A DNA stretch of 32,184 nt from Tepidanaerobacter sp. EBM-38 (lineage in GTDB: Bacteria; Bacillota; Thermosediminibacteria; Thermosediminibacterales; Tepidanaerobacteraceae), in contig MPOT01000007.1 in NCBI GenBank assembly GCA_001896545.1, positions 1-32,184 on the forward strand, written 5' to 3'. Under the pieces are notes generated by a model. It worked only from the letters and a program-made list of their open reading frames with translations, was not told the origin of the DNA and did not search any database. The translations under genes and the position numbers were made by a program. This document shows, piece by piece, positions 19,226-28,710 of the stretch (within the stretch, counting starts at the first letter, position 1; every line of letters begins with the position of its first letter).

Positions 19226-19447
19226 TTACCTCCGGTTCACCAGCAGCCGGTTACCGTCGACTTCTACCACATCAGAAACTTTGAGTTTTCTAGACCTTTT
19301 GGTTTCTATTTCACCGTTTACTTTCACATTGCCTTCTGTTATTGCAATTTTGGCTTCACCGCCGGTGGAAAAAATCCCCGACCATTTTAAAAATTGGTCG
19401 AGATTAATAGTTTCAGTGTTTATGAAAATTTCTTTCGAGCCTGTCAA
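19226..19447 (-). CDS. yaaA: S4-domain RNA-binding protein YaaA (RlbA)
   Basis: 73 residues, a single S4 domain: LDQFLKWSGIFSTGGEAKIAITEGNVKVNGE followed by RSRKLKVSDVVEV. It always sits between dnaN and recF in Firmicutes. A ribosome-associated role is proposed for the family, and the exact function is open. The start is TTG overlapping the dnaN stop by four bases. Confidence 0.93.
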   Translation of the reverse strand: MTGSKEIFINTETINLDQFLKWSGIFSTGGEAKIAITEGNVKVNGEIETKRSRKLKVSDVVEVDGNRLLVNRR

Positions 19448-20589
19448 GGATTATCACCTCTAAGTCTTACGGGTAAAATAAAATTCTTATGATTATCAGT
19501 TTCTAAAGCTGTAATGATGCACGGCCCCGTCTCATCAGAAAAATGTAGTTTTATTTCAGGTGAAAATATCGTCTTTAGAGCATCGATAAAAAATCCTGCA
19601 TTGAAGGCTATCAATATTTCCTCACCTTCTGTGCTGCATAAAACCTTATCGGTAATTCGGCCTAATTCCGTTTCTACTTGGACTTCTATAGAATTTTCTA
19701 CAATATTAAATTTTACCAAATTATTAGTATTGCCTTCTCTTGCGAGAACACTTGCTCTTTCTACGGCTAAGCGAAGTTCATCCGTAGATACAATTGCCGT
19801 TGTCTTGGGTTTTATTTGCATAACGGTTTTGTAATCAATAAAATCTCCATCTAAAACCCTTGATGTTATTAGAAATTTTTCCGTTAAAAACTCTACACTG
19901 TTCTTGCTTGCATATAATTCAAAATATGCTTCTTCGTCATCTTCAAAAATCCTTGAAATCTCAAGCAGTGTATCACCGGGAATTATAGTTTTAAATTCGC
20001 TAATATCTGATGTTTCAGTTTCACTTAACTCCTCATAGCACCAAGCTATTCTAAATCCATCTAATGCTACCATGTTTAGAATATTGTCTTTGTAATCTAT
20101 TAAAGCACCTGTTAACTGTGGCCGAGAGGTCGTATCATCTGCTCGTGCATAAATTGTCTTTTTTATCATATCCTTAAACATGCTTTGCTTTAGCCTTATT
20201 CTGTTTAAGGAATTATTTTTAGAAATTTCAGGAAAATCCATAGCATCAAAGCAGGGCAGTACCATGTTAAACTGGCCTGATGATATATATACCTTGTTTT
20301 CGCTGCTGTTAAATTCTACCATATTTTCAGATATTCGGCGAATTATTTCCGACAAAATCTTTGATCCTACTACAATACTTCCACTTTCTAATATGCTTAG
20401 TTTATCAGATTCATTTTTGATTTCATATTCTATACCCATGTCAAGGTTTGTAGCTGACAGACACAGGAAATCATCATAGGCGGAAAACTTTATTCCGGTA
20501 AGTATTGATATAGGAGTTTTCGAAGGTACAAATTTCTCAACTGTAGAAATACTTGAGGCAAGTTCATTTCGGTTGATTGTAAATTTCAT
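19444..20589 (-). CDS. dnaN: DNA polymerase III beta subunit (sliding clamp)
   Basis: 381 residues, three repeated clamp domains. The N-terminus MKFTINRNELASSISTVEKFV, central ALIDYKDNILNMVALDGFRIAW and C-terminal FILPVRLRGDN are typical. It forms the ring that tethers the polymerase to DNA. GGAGGTAAC lies seven bases before the ATG. The gene is separated from dnaA by a 259-base origin region, so it may have its own promoter there, but I could not pick a convincing one. Confidence 0.97.
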   Translation of the reverse strand: MKFTINRNELASSISTVEKFVPSKTPISILTGIKFSAYDDFLCLSATNLDMGIEYEIKNESDKLSILESGSIVVGSKILSEIIRRISENMVEFNSSENKVYISSGQFNMVLPCFDAMDFPEISKNNSLNRIRLKQSMFKDMIKKTIYARADDTTSRPQLTGALIDYKDNILNMVALDGFRIAWCYEELSETETSDISEFKTIIPGDTLLEISRIFEDDEEAYFELYASKNSVEFLTEKFLITSRVLDGDFIDYKTVMQIKPKTTAIVSTDELRLAVERASVLAREGNTNNLVKFNIVENSIEVQVETELGRITDKVLCSTEGEEILIAFNAGFFIDALKTIFSPEIKLHFSDETGPCIITALETDNHKNFILPVRLRGDNP

Positions 20590-20658
20590 TGTGTTACCTC
20601 CAAAAAGAAATTTAAAAATATGTCATAAAAATATACTTATATGAATAATATATTAATT

Positions 20659-20676
20659 TAGTAGTAGTAGTAGTAA
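20659..20676 (+). promoter_or_regulatory. DnaA-trio element of the origin
   Basis: Five TAG triplets plus one TAA, separated from the first DnaA box by GTGC and followed on the other side by AT-rich DNA. Read 3'-to-5' away from the box this is repeated GAT, the form that a DnaA filament binds on single-stranded DNA. Confidence 0.8.
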
Positions 20677-20680
20677 GTGC

Positions 20681-20771
20681 TGTGGATATGTGGATAAATC
20701 ATGTTAATAAGTATTATATATGGTATTTTGATGTGGATAACCTGTGGAAAATGGGCATAACTTTATTCACA
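20681..20771. promoter_or_regulatory. DnaA box cluster
   Basis: Perfect TGTGGATAA at 20689-20697 and 20732-20740. One-mismatch boxes are TGTGGATAT (20681-20689), TGTGGAAAA (20743-20751) and, in the opposite orientation, TTATTCACA (20763-20771). Two-mismatch candidates continue at 20802-20810, 20824-20832 and 20835-20843. Confidence 0.9.
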
Positions 20772-20848
20772 GTACTAACAATGGCTGTTGATAGTCGAAA
20801 TTTGTCCACTTTTTATAAACAAGTTGTCCAAAGGATTTCCACAGCTTA

Positions 20849-22210
20849 TTAACCATAAAGGATTTTCTTTTTTAAACTCTCGACAGCATTAGATAATTGG
20901 GAGTCTTCTTGAATATCGCGCGTTATTTTATCCCTTGCGTGTATAACCGTAGTGTGATCGCGACCGCCAAATTCTTCTCCTATTTTTGGAAGAGAAAGGT
21001 CTGTCAGTTCACAGCATAAATACATAGCTACCTGGCGAGCAAAAGCCAAATCCTTAGTTCGCTTTTTAGATTTAAATTCTTCAGGCTTAATAGAAAAATA
21101 ACTCCCGACTTCTTCTACAATTTGCGCTGATGTGACTTGTTTTGGCTTTCCGTCAGGAAGAATGTCTTTTAGTACTTGTTCGGCAAGCCCTATGTCTATA
21201 GGACAATCGGTTAATGACGAATAAGCCACAACACGTATAAGAGCGCCTTCAAGCTCACGAATATTTGTTTCGATCTTTGTAGCGATGAAATTTATGACAT
21301 CATTTGGCACTATAAGATTTTCCATCATAGCTTTTTTTTGTAAAATAGCAATTCTGGTTTCAAAATCCGGTGGCTGAATATCTGTAATCAGTCCCCATTC
21401 AAATCTTGACCTTAACCGTTCTTCCAGTGTTGGAATTTCTTTAGGCGGACGATCACTTGATATCACCAATTGTTTATTTGCATCATGTAAGGCATTAAAG
21501 GTGTGGAAAAATTCTTCCTGTGTCCGCTCTTTTCCTGCTATAAATTGGATATCGTCAATTAGAAGAACATCTATTGTTCTGTATTTGTTGCGAAATTCTA
21601 CGTTTTTATCATCACGTATTGAGTTTATTAGTTCATTGGTAAATTTTTCCGAAGAAAGATACACAACCTTACATGTTGGGTCCTGCTGTAGTATATAGTG
21701 CCCAATAGCATGCATGAGATGTGTCTTTCCAAGACCTACGCCCCCGTATATGAAAAAAGGATTATAGGCCTTTGCTGGTGCTTGTGCAACTGCTTGTGAC
21801 GCTGCATGAGCGAAGCGATTACTGTTACCCACCACAAATGTGTCAAAGGTATATTTTTGATTTAATGATGGTGTAGTATCTTCTACTAATGTCTTAACTT
21901 CCGATACCTCATTTAATGAGATGGAATCATTTGGAAGCAATTCAGAACCAAAACCTTCCGGATTGACATTTATAACAACATTGATGTTTTGTTTTAAAAC
22001 AGAACTGAAAATATCTTTTATTAGGTTTAGGTAACGCTTTTCTATAACAGATTTTATAAAATCATTCGGTACTTCTACAATGGCTGTATCTGCCTCTAAT
22101 GCTGCAAGCCTTGTTGGTTTTAAAACCGTATTAAAAGACATATCGTTATTTAGTTCATTGCTTAAAATTTTTAAAACATGTTGCCATAAATATAAAGGGT
22201 CAATAGACAT
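20849..22210 (-). CDS. dnaA: Chromosomal replication initiator DnaA
   Basis: 453 residues, four domains. The N-terminal DnaB-interaction domain begins [13 protein letters not shown], a linker covers about 85-115, and the AAA+ domain has Walker A GGVGLGKT (156-163) and Walker [10 protein letters not shown]. The C-terminal helix-turn-helix has the DnaA signature [15 protein letters not shown]. It binds the boxes directly downstream of its own gene and melts the origin. GAGGAGG precedes the ATG at 22210. Its promoter is at 22259-22287. Confidence 0.98.
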   Translation of the reverse strand: MSIDPLYLWQHVLKILSNELNNDMSFNTVLKPTRLAALEADTAIVEVPNDFIKSVIEKRYLNLIKDIFSSVLKQNINVVINVNPEGFGSELLPNDSISLNEVSEVKTLVEDTTPSLNQKYTFDTFVVGNSNRFAHAASQAVAQAPAKAYNPFFIYGGVGLGKTHLMHAIGHYILQQDPTCKVVYLSSEKFTNELINSIRDDKNVEFRNKYRTIDVLLIDDIQFIAGKERTQEEFFHTFNALHDANKQLVISSDRPPKEIPTLEERLRSRFEWGLITDIQPPDFETRIAILQKKAMMENLIVPNDVINFIATKIETNIRELEGALIRVVAYSSLTDCPIDIGLAEQVLKDILPDGKPKQVTSAQIVEEVGSYFSIKPEEFKSKKRTKDLAFARQVAMYLCCELTDLSLPKIGEEFGGRDHTTVIHARDKITRDIQEDSQLSNAVESLKKKILYG

Positions 22211-22258
22211 AAAAAAACCTCCTCGTAAAAGCGAAGAAAATATAATAAGACCAATTAA

Positions 22259-22287
22259 ATAATACCAGAATAAATAACTTCATTCAA
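22259..22287 (-). promoter_or_regulatory. Sigma-A promoter for dnaA
   Basis: On the minus strand, TTGAAT (22282-22287), a 17-base spacer and TATTAT (22259-22264), about 49 bases before the dnaA ATG. No obvious DnaA box is seen within or near it. Confidence 0.65.
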
Positions 22288-22339
22288 TCAATAGGGAAAA
22301 ATATTGTTATTTGTATTTTTAGTCATGAGGCATAATTTC

Positions 22340-22369
22340 TTGACAGTTAATTATATTATAAGTTATAAT
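22340..22369 (+). promoter_or_regulatory. Sigma-A promoter for rpmH-rnpA
   Basis: Perfect TTGACA (22340-22345), an 18-base spacer and perfect TATAAT (22364-22369), pointing right toward rpmH. It is divergent from the dnaA promoter, with the -35 boxes about 52 bases apart. Confidence 0.8.
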
Positions 22370-22433
22370 CGTGATAACTAAAAGCAGAATTCATAAGAAC
22401 TATTTTTTGTATGAAGAGGTTGGAGGTGGGGAA

Positions 22434-22568
22434 ATGAAACGGACTTATCAGCCTAAACGCAGGTATAGAAAAAGAACTCACGGCTTTAGACAGCGCATGT
22501 TGAAAAAAAGCGGAAGAAACGTAATCAAGAGAAGAAGGTTAAAAGGAAGAAAGAGATTAACAGCCTAG
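22434..22568 (+). CDS. rpmH: Ribosomal protein L34
   Basis: 44 residues, [18 protein letters not shown]... ending [10 protein letters not shown], the whole of bacterial L34 of the 50S subunit. The frame stays open 21 codons further up, but GGAGG at 22422-22426 lies seven bases before the ATG at 22434, and L34 always begins at this Met. It is the first gene on the rightward side of the origin. Confidence 0.97.
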   Translation: MKRTYQPKRRYRKRTHGFRQRMLKKSGRNVIKRRRLKGRKRLTA

Positions 22569-22583
22569 CATGCACGAGGCTTT

Positions 22584-22608
22584 AAGCGGCCTAGCATCTG
22601 GGCCGCTT
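22584..22608 (+). terminator. Hairpin between rpmH and rnpA (no T-tract)
   Basis: AAGCGGCC (22584-22591) pairs with GGCCGCTT (22601-22608) over a 9-base loop. Flanking CATGC/GCATG could extend it with bulges. The next bases are TGGCTGTGG, so it is unlikely to terminate fully. It may be an attenuator or an RNA-processing/stability hairpin that keeps L34 mRNA above rnpA. Confidence 0.45.
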
Positions 22609-22663
22609 TGGCTGTGGCATGTAATTTTAAAATATTATATTTTTGCTCGGAGGAATTGTTTTA

Positions 22664-23035
22664 TTGAAAAAATCCTTAAGATTAACGAAAAATTTAGAAT
22701 TCATTAATGTTTATAAATCGGGAAGGCGTTTTACCAGCCCTTTTTTTACTATGTACACAAAAAAAAATGAGCTTGGATATTCAAGGCTAGGTGTTTCTGT
22801 TTCAAAAAAAGTCGGAAACAGTGTAGTTAGAAACAGGATAAAAAGAAGGATTAAAGAAATTTTTCGGATTAATTATGATTTTATAAAAGATGGTTGGGAT
22901 ATTGTATTTTCAGTAAAACCTCCGACTGCAAAACTAGATTATAGTTCAATGGAAAAGGAAATAATAACTTTATTAAAAAGAGGGCGCATATACAGTGATA
23001 AAAAGGTTTATAATTTTAATGATACTGTTTTATAA
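22664..23035 (+). CDS. rnpA: Ribonuclease P protein component
   Basis: 123 residues. [19 protein letters not shown] at the start and [13 protein letters not shown] are the RNase P protein motifs (substrate cleft and the RNR motif). It pairs with RnpB RNA to trim tRNA 5' ends. The frame is open back to a TTG at 22643, but GGAGG lies inside that extension, so the TTG at 22664 is the better start; it gives the usual length. yidD begins inside its 3' end (41-base overlap). Confidence 0.95.
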   Translation: MKKSLRLTKNLEFINVYKSGRRFTSPFFTMYTKKNELGYSRLGVSVSKKVGNSVVRNRIKRRIKEIFRINYDFIKDGWDIVFSVKPPTAKLDYSSMEKEIITLLKRGRIYSDKKVYNFNDTVL

Positions 23036-23204
23036 AAAATTTATTTCACCGTTAAAACCTAGGTGCTGTAGGTTTTATCCCACATGCTCCGATTATGCGC
23101 TACTTGCTATAGAAAAGTACGGGGTGATTTCAGGTGGTTTTAAGGCTATAAAGCGAATTTTAAAATGTCATCCATTTAATCCTGGCGGATATGACCCCGT
23201 TTAG
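22995..23204 (+). CDS. yidD: Membrane protein insertion efficiency factor YidD
   Basis: 69 residues. [32 protein letters not shown] and [11 protein letters not shown] are the hallmark sequences, with a short hydrophobic N-terminus (FIILMILF). It works with YidC in membrane insertion. The start is GTG at 22995, inside rnpA; a later ATG at 23019 would give a shorter form lacking part of the N-terminus. Only a weak ribosome binding site (AGAGGG) is seen, so translation may be coupled to rnpA. Confidence 0.93.
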   Translation: MIKRFIILMILFYKKFISPLKPRCCRFYPTCSDYALLAIEKYGVISGGFKAIKRILKCHPFNPGGYDPV

Positions 23205-23241
23205 ATATACGAAAATAATGGATACAGGGGGGAGCGGCTAG

Positions 23242-23871
23242 ATGGCCTTTCTTCAAGATTTAATGAAACAGTTGATGGATTTAATTTTTGTTTATACAAA
23301 TAGCTATGGTATTGCTATTATTTTACTGACAGTGCTAATAAAGTTGATTCTTTTGCCCTTCAGTTTTATGCAGATTAATTCCATGAAAAAGATGCAGGAA
23401 ATAACACCACTTCAGCAGGAACTACAGAAAAAATATAAAAACGACAAAGAAAAATTAAATATGGAGATAATGAAACTTTATCAGGAAAACAAGATTAATC
23501 CAATGGGTGGTTGCCTACCGCTATTAATTCAATTTCCGGTCATAATTGCTTTATTCAGGGTGTTTCAAACTTATGATTTTGCCGGAGCAAGCTTCCTATG
23601 GATTTCAAATCTAAGTAAGCCGGATTCAACGTTTATACTGCCAATTCTTGCTGCAGTTACAACTTATATTCAGACAAAACTATCAACACCTGCCGGGGCG
23701 GATAACCCAAATGCCTCAATGAATATAATCATGCCGTTGATGATTGGATGGTTTTCAATAAAATTCGCAGCAGGTTTGGCATTATACTGGGTTGTAAGTA
23801 ATGTGGTGCAGATTATTCAGCAGTTGATATTTGCGCGACCACAAGCTATTGCCAAGGAGGATGTAAAATGA
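23242..23871 (+). CDS. yidC: Membrane insertase YidC/Oxa1 (SpoIIIJ-like)
   Basis: 209 residues with about five membrane segments: 22-40, then a cytoplasmic hairpin (KYKNDKEKLNMEIMKLYQENKINP), 88-107, 115-128, 132-150 and 170-192. GGCLPLLIQFPVIIALFRV is a family signature. It has no lipoprotein signal or large periplasmic domain, as expected for a short Gram-positive type. The position that carries the groove Arg in SpoIIIJ (Arg73) appears to be Lys34 here (see findings). GGGGGGAG precedes the ATG. The jag gene follows at once. Confidence 0.94.
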   Translation: MAFLQDLMKQLMDLIFVYTNSYGIAIILLTVLIKLILLPFSFMQINSMKKMQEITPLQQELQKKYKNDKEKLNMEIMKLYQENKINPMGGCLPLLIQFPVIIALFRVFQTYDFAGASFLWISNLSKPDSTFILPILAAVTTYIQTKLSTPAGADNPNASMNIIMPLMIGWFSIKFAAGLALYWVVSNVVQIIQQLIFARPQAIAKEDVK

Positions 23872-23872
23872 A

Positions 23873-24487
23873 ATGAAGGTTTTAGAGAAACAGGCAAAGA
23901 CAGTGGATGAAGCTGTCAAATTAGCTTTGGATGAATTAAGGGTAAGCCGTGAGGAAGTTGAAGTAGATATTCTCGAGGAAGGGAACAAGGGTATTTTAGG
24001 TTTTTTATCTAAATCAGCTAAGGTGAGAGTTACTGTAAAACCCAAACCTGAAGAAATAGCTGTAAATTTTTTAAAAGGTATTTTGAACTTTATTGATAGT
24101 GATGCGGAAATTAAAAGCTCCTTAGAAGATGATATTTTGAAACTGGAGATTGAAAGTAAAGATGCCGGCATACTTATAGGCAAACATGGAAGCAACTTAG
24201 ATGCTCTGCAATACCTTACATCTTTAGTGGTAAATAAAAATTGCAAAGATTTTGTAAGAGTTGTCTTAGATGCAGAAAATTATAGGGAAAAGCGTGAGGA
24301 AACCTTAGAACGCTTAGCTATAAAGATGGCGGAAAAAGTCAAGGAAACTAAAAAAAGTATAGTATTAGAACCTATGTACCCTAATGAGCGCCGTATTATC
24401 CATACGGCTTTACAGAAAGACCGCAGGGTAACAACGAAGAGCGTAGGCAAAGAACCTTACAGAAGGATAGTTATTTCACTAAGATAA
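23873..24487 (+). CDS. jag: RNA-binding protein Jag/KhpB
   Basis: 204 residues in three parts: Jag_N (1-50; VLEKQAKTVDEAVKLALDEL, ending NKGILGF), a KH domain with IGKHGSNLDALQYL (about 104-117), and a C-terminal R3H domain (RRIIHTALQKDRRV). This RNA-binding protein acts with KhpA in cell elongation and division in streptococci and sits beside spoIIIJ in spore formers. AAGGAGG lies about 12 bases before the ATG. The start follows the yidC stop directly; an ATG five bases earlier leads only to a two-codon frame. Confidence 0.94.
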   Translation: MKVLEKQAKTVDEAVKLALDELRVSREEVEVDILEEGNKGILGFLSKSAKVRVTVKPKPEEIAVNFLKGILNFIDSDAEIKSSLEDDILKLEIESKDAGILIGKHGSNLDALQYLTSLVVNKNCKDFVRVVLDAENYREKREETLERLAIKMAEKVKETKKSIVLEPMYPNERRIIHTALQKDRRVTTKSVGKEPYRRIVISLR

Positions 24488-24497
24488 AATTATAAGG

Positions 24498-24530
24498 TAA
24501 GCCCCGGGGCATAAAGCTTTGGGGCTTATT
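24498..24530 (+). terminator. Hairpin between jag and mnmE
   Basis: TAAGCCCC (24498-24505) pairs with GGGGCTTA (24521-24528) around a loop that can fold further. A T-run is almost absent (TTTC), so termination may be partial. Confidence 0.5.
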
Positions 24531-24548
24531 TCAAAGTGAGGCTAGATT

Positions 24549-25937
24549 ATGAAGACAGATAGTTGTGAAACAATAGCGGCTATTTCAACAGCTATCGGTG
24601 AGGGCGGTATCGGAATTGTCAGGATTTCCGGGCCTCGAGCTTTCGAGATTGCAGAAAAAATATTTAAACCAAGGATAAAAAAATCTTTATTTGAATTTAA
24701 AAACAGGACATTGTATCTTGGAGATATTGTGGATTCAAATGATGAAATTATCGACGAAGTGCTGCTGGCTATTTTCAAAGCTCCACATACTTATACCAGG
24801 GAAGATATGGTTGAAATCAATTGCCATGGGGGTTTGGTAGCCCAAAAACGCATTTTAGCACTGGTGCTGGACAAGGGAGCAAGGCTGGCTGAGCCCGGAG
24901 AATTTACGAAGAGGGCTTTCTTAAACGGCAGGATTGACCTTTCTCAAGCAGAGGCCGTAATCGACATAATAAGGGCAAAAACCGACAGAGCACTGGCTGT
25001 GGCTAATCGCCGATTGACCGGCGAATTTTCTGAAAAAATAAGCAGAATACGCTCGAACCTGTTAAATGTAATTGCACATATTGAGGCTAATATAGATTTT
25101 CCTGAAGATGATATTCCCGAAGCTGAGCCTGAATATATCAGTCAAGAGATAAATAATGCGTTAAAAATGGTCGAAGATTTGCTAAGAAGTGCCGGTTCCG
25201 GGAGAATACTCAGGGAAGGTTTGTCCACATTAATACTTGGAAATACAAATGTGGGCAAGTCTTCGCTTTTGAATGCACTACTTCAAGAGGAAAGGGCTAT
25301 TGTAACCGATATACCGGGAACTACTCGCGATATAATCGAAGAGTATATTGATATTCAGGGAATTCCCATAAAAATCATTGATACTGCCGGTATAAGGCAG
25401 ACAACCGATGAAGTGGAAAAAATAGGAATTAACAGAGCGATGAAACATTTGCAAGAAGCAGAACTTGTGTTATTGATGATTGATGTTTCTCGCAAATTGA
25501 CCGATGATGATAAGCGATTAATAGAACTTGTAGGCGATAAGACTACTATTACCGTGATAAATAAAGTGGATTTACCGGTTGCTGTTGATGAATATGAAAT
25601 AGAAAAACTTGTACCTGAGGCAAAAATTGTCAAAGTTTCTGCTTTAAAGCAGGAAGGTATTGATGAACTTAAGACTGTAATTTATGATACCATAACCGAA
25701 AAAATGGGTTTTACCGATGAAGGCTTAATTGTGGCAAGCGAAAGACAGCGAAGGATTCTTGAAGAGAGCCGTGAATTTCTAAAAAGCGCTCTTTGTGCAA
25801 TGGCTGAAGGTGTACCTATTGAGATGGTTGAAATTGACATCCGCGATGCATGGGAGAAATTAGGAGAAATCACAGGAGATACGGTCAGTGAAGATATTAT
25901 AAATACTATATTTCAAAAATTTTGTATCGGTAAATGA
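24549..25937 (+). CDS. mnmE: tRNA modification GTPase MnmE
   Basis: 462 residues. The N-terminal tetrahydrofolate-binding domain begins [22 protein letters not shown]. The G domain shows GNTNVGKS (231-238), DTAG (278-281) and NKVD (about 341-344), inserted in a helical domain. The C-terminal Cys is in CIGK (459-462). With MnmG it makes 5-carboxymethylaminomethyl-uridine (or related groups) at U34 of tRNAs. mnmG follows ten bases later. Confidence 0.97.
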   Translation: MKTDSCETIAAISTAIGEGGIGIVRISGPRAFEIAEKIFKPRIKKSLFEFKNRTLYLGDIVDSNDEIIDEVLLAIFKAPHTYTREDMVEINCHGGLVAQKRILALVLDKGARLAEPGEFTKRAFLNGRIDLSQAEAVIDIIRAKTDRALAVANRRLTGEFSEKISRIRSNLLNVIAHIEANIDFPEDDIPEAEPEYISQEINNALKMVEDLLRSAGSGRILREGLSTLILGNTNVGKSSLLNALLQEERAIVTDIPGTTRDIIEEYIDIQGIPIKIIDTAGIRQTTDEVEKIGINRAMKHLQEAELVLLMIDVSRKLTDDDKRLIELVGDKTTITVINKVDLPVAVDEYEIEKLVPEAKIVKVSALKQEGIDELKTVIYDTITEKMGFTDEGLIVASERQRRILEESREFLKSALCAMAEGVPIEMVEIDIRDAWEKLGEITGDTVSEDIINTIFQKFCIGK

Positions 25938-25947
25938 AGGTGGAAGC

Positions 25948-27834
25948 ATGGACTACAATGTAGGTAAATATGATGTAGCCGTGGTGGGAATCGGTCACGC
26001 AGGCTGTGAAGCAGCTCTAGCTACTGCGAGAATGGGCCTTAAGACAGTAGCCTTTGCTATAAATCTAGACAGTATTGCACTTATGGCTTGCAATCCTTCC
26101 ATCGGCGGTCCGGGAAAAGGTAATATGGTTCGGGAAATAGATGCTCTCGGTGGGCAGATGGCTATAAATGTGGACAAGACATTTATACAGGTGAGGATGC
26201 TCAATACCAAAAAAGGCCCGGCAGTTAGGGCACTTCGAGCTCAGCTTGATAAAAGGGCATACTCTGCTGCTATGAAATATACCGTTGAAAGTCAGGAAAA
26301 CCTTGATATTGTCCAGGAGGAAGTAGTAAAAATCCTGGTTGAAGGCGAAAAGGTCAAGGGTGTTGTAACAAAGACCGGTGGTGTATATGAGGCAAGGGCT
26401 GTGATTCTGACTACTGGCGTATATCTTCGCGGAAGAATTGTGATAGGTGATTTAAGTTATAGCAGTGGTCCTAGTGGACTGTTCCCTGCAAATGAACTTT
26501 CTAAATCGCTGGAAAGTTTGGGGCTTGAGCTTGGAAGGTTTAAGACTGGTACTCCTCCTAGAATTCATAAGGATTCGGTGGATTTTTCAAAGATGATTAT
26601 ACAACCTGGTGATGATGTTATCACACCATTTTCATATACATCGGAGAAAATCCAAAGAGAACAGGTGCCTTGTTGGTTAACATACACCAATGAAACCACA
26701 CATAAGATAATAGCCGAAAACCTGCACAGGGCGCCACTTTATACTGGTGAAATCAAAGGTGTAGGGCCTCGGTATTGCCCCAGTGTAGAGATGAAAATAG
26801 TAAATTTTAAGGATAAGAAAAGCCATCAGATATTTATCGAACCAGAGGGCAATGGAACGAAGGAAATGTATGTTCAAGGTCTTTCTACCAGCTTGCCGGC
26901 TGATGTGCAGATAGCGATGACCCATTCTGTAAAAGGTTTGGAAAATGCCAAGATTATGAGGTTCGGTTATGCGATTGAATATGATTTTGTGGTTCCGACT
27001 CAATTAAAACCCACTTTAGAAACTAAAGCAGTACAAGGCCTATATATGGCCGGCCAGATAAACGGCACGTCGGGTTATGAGGAGGCTGCCGCACAGGGTC
27101 TTATAGCCGGAATAAATGCGGCGTTGAAGATAAAAGAAAAAGAGCCGCTGGTTTTGAGCCGCTCAGATGCTTATATTGGTGTATTAATAGATGATTTGGT
27201 TACAAAAGGTGTTACAGAACCTTACAGGATACTTACATCAAGAGCCGAATACAGGCTGCTTTTAAGGCAGGATAATGCCGATTTGCGCCTTATGGATATT
27301 GGTCATTCGATAGGTCTTATAAGTGATGATAGATATGAGAAATTCTTGAAAAAGAAAAAGTCGATTGATGATGAAATAAAACGGTTAAAATCCGTCAAAA
27401 TAACGCCAACAGCTAAGGTGAATGAGGTTCTAACTGGGCTTAATACGGCAAAATTGAACTCACCTTCCACCCTGGCCGAGCTTTTAAAAAGGCCTGAGCT
27501 CGACTATGAAAAGCTGAAGGTGTTAGATGAAGACCGAGAACAGTTACCCGATGATGTAATTGAGCAAGTAGAAATAGCAACCGCTTACGAAGGCTATATA
27601 GAGCGACAGATGTCTCAAGTTGCACAGTTTAAGAAAATGGAAAACAAAAAAATCCCAGATGATATTGATTATGACGAAATTTACGGTTTGGGTTTTGAGG
27701 CTAGGGAGAAGCTGAAAGAGGTTAAGCCCATTTCTATCGGTCAGGCATCTAGAATATCGGGTGTTAATCCGTCTGATATAACTGTTTTATTAATATACCT
27801 CGAAACAAAAAGAAGGAAAAGCCATAATGAATGA
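25948..27834 (+). CDS. mnmG: tRNA uridine-5-carboxymethylaminomethyl modification enzyme MnmG
   Basis: 628 residues. The FAD-binding [17 protein letters not shown] is at 14-30, [11 protein letters not shown] follows, and the mid-region has the [10 protein letters not shown] motif. Its C-terminal helical domain includes [16 protein letters not shown]. It is the FAD-dependent partner of MnmE at tRNA U34. GGTGGAAG precedes the ATG. Its end overlaps rsmG by eight bases. Confidence 0.97.
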   Translation: MDYNVGKYDVAVVGIGHAGCEAALATARMGLKTVAFAINLDSIALMACNPSIGGPGKGNMVREIDALGGQMAINVDKTFIQVRMLNTKKGPAVRALRAQLDKRAYSAAMKYTVESQENLDIVQEEVVKILVEGEKVKGVVTKTGGVYEARAVILTTGVYLRGRIVIGDLSYSSGPSGLFPANELSKSLESLGLELGRFKTGTPPRIHKDSVDFSKMIIQPGDDVITPFSYTSEKIQREQVPCWLTYTNETTHKIIAENLHRAPLYTGEIKGVGPRYCPSVEMKIVNFKDKKSHQIFIEPEGNGTKEMYVQGLSTSLPADVQIAMTHSVKGLENAKIMRFGYAIEYDFVVPTQLKPTLETKAVQGLYMAGQINGTSGYEEAAAQGLIAGINAALKIKEKEPLVLSRSDAYIGVLIDDLVTKGVTEPYRILTSRAEYRLLLRQDNADLRLMDIGHSIGLISDDRYEKFLKKKKSIDDEIKRLKSVKITPTAKVNEVLTGLNTAKLNSPSTLAELLKRPELDYEKLKVLDEDREQLPDDVIEQVEIATAYEGYIERQMSQVAQFKKMENKKIPDDIDYDEIYGLGFEAREKLKEVKPISIGQASRISGVNPSDITVLLIYLETKRRKSHNE

Positions 27835-28543
27835 CTTTAAAGAAATATTGGCTCGTGAAGCAAAAAGGCATGATATTGAACTCAGCGATGAACAAATTTT
27901 ACAATTAGATGTGTTTAGATGTCTACTTTTGGAAAGGAATAAAATGGTAAATCTTACCAGTATAACCGAGTCAGAGGACTTTGCAAAGAAGCATGTCATC
28001 GATTCTCTAATGATAATAAAGCATATTGAAATTGACCATGAGGCAAAAATCATGGATGTGGGTACAGGTCCCGGCATCCCGGGCCTGATTTTAAAAATTT
28101 ATAGGCCGGATATAAAACTGTCGCTTTTGGAATCAGTTCGCAAAAAAACTGATTTTTTAAGAGATGTCATCGGTAAAATGAATATTCCAGATGTACAGGT
28201 AATAAATGGGCGAGCCGAAGAGGCGGGGCATGATATCAAGCACCGCGAAAGTTATGATATTGTCGTAGCACGTGCAGTATCATCTTTAAACTCACTGCTG
28301 GAATTATGCCTGCCTTTTGCCAAGCTCGGAGGAATTTTTATTGCCATGAAGGGTGGCCTGCCCCAGCAAGAGATTGAGTTATCGCAAAAGGCCTTAAAAA
28401 TTCTGGGCGGCAAAATAGTTAAATGCCAGGAATATATATTAGATGAAGGTTCAAAGCGAAACTTGATAATTATTTCAAAAGAGCAGAACTGTCCGGCTAA
28501 GTATCCGCGAAGGCCAGGAATTCCCGGAAAAAATCCTTTATAG
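27827..28543 (+). CDS. rsmG: 16S rRNA (guanine527-N7)-methyltransferase RsmG
   Basis: 238 residues. [24 protein letters not shown] and the SAM motif [16 protein letters not shown] are diagnostic, and [17 protein letters not shown] completes the pattern. It methylates G527 of 16S rRNA; loss gives low-level streptomycin resistance in other species. The start overlaps mnmG by eight bases, which suggests coupled translation. Confidence 0.96.
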   Translation: MNDFKEILAREAKRHDIELSDEQILQLDVFRCLLLERNKMVNLTSITESEDFAKKHVIDSLMIIKHIEIDHEAKIMDVGTGPGIPGLILKIYRPDIKLSLLESVRKKTDFLRDVIGKMNIPDVQVINGRAEEAGHDIKHRESYDIVVARAVSSLNSLLELCLPFAKLGGIFIAMKGGLPQQEIELSQKALKILGGKIVKCQEYILDEGSKRNLIIISKEQNCPAKYPRRPGIPGKNPL

Positions 28544-28606
28544 TTTATACTTCGACAGTAATGTCAAATACGAGGTTTTTATGACTTTAAGTTTACTTTT
28601 TGATAA

Positions 28607-28635
28607 GCAGGAAAACCCGCATATATATAGAATAA
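28607..28635 (+). promoter_or_regulatory. Sigma-H-type promoter upstream of noc
   Basis: GCAGGAAAA (28607-28615), an 11-base spacer and ATAGAATAA (28627-28635) fit the sigma-H consensus RnAGGAwWW and RnnGAATww at the right spacing. It leaves a leader of about 70 bases before the noc ATG. Confidence 0.7.
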
Positions 28636-28710
28636 AGTAATAGGTGTTTTTTGCCAAAATAAAATAAATATTTTATGTGATTTTAGATATAAAAAGGGAG
28701 GGGGACGTTT

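Larger units (their letters stand above)
20590..20848. other. Chromosomal replication origin (oriC) between dnaN and dnaA
   Basis: The 259 bases hold an AT-rich stretch (about 20600-20660), a run of five TAG triplets (20659-20673) and several DnaA boxes at 20681-20771, with weaker matches to 20843. The transcription direction of the genes switches near here (minus strand to the left, plus strand from 22434 on). The layout box-short spacer-trios-AT-rich DNA is that of the bacterial basal unwinding system described in Bacillus. Confidence 0.93.

Noticed and set aside
28515..28535. Resemblance to a Noc binding site (ATTCCCGGAAAA) at the end of rsmG
   Set aside because: It lacks the full inverted symmetry of the consensus and lies in coding sequence.
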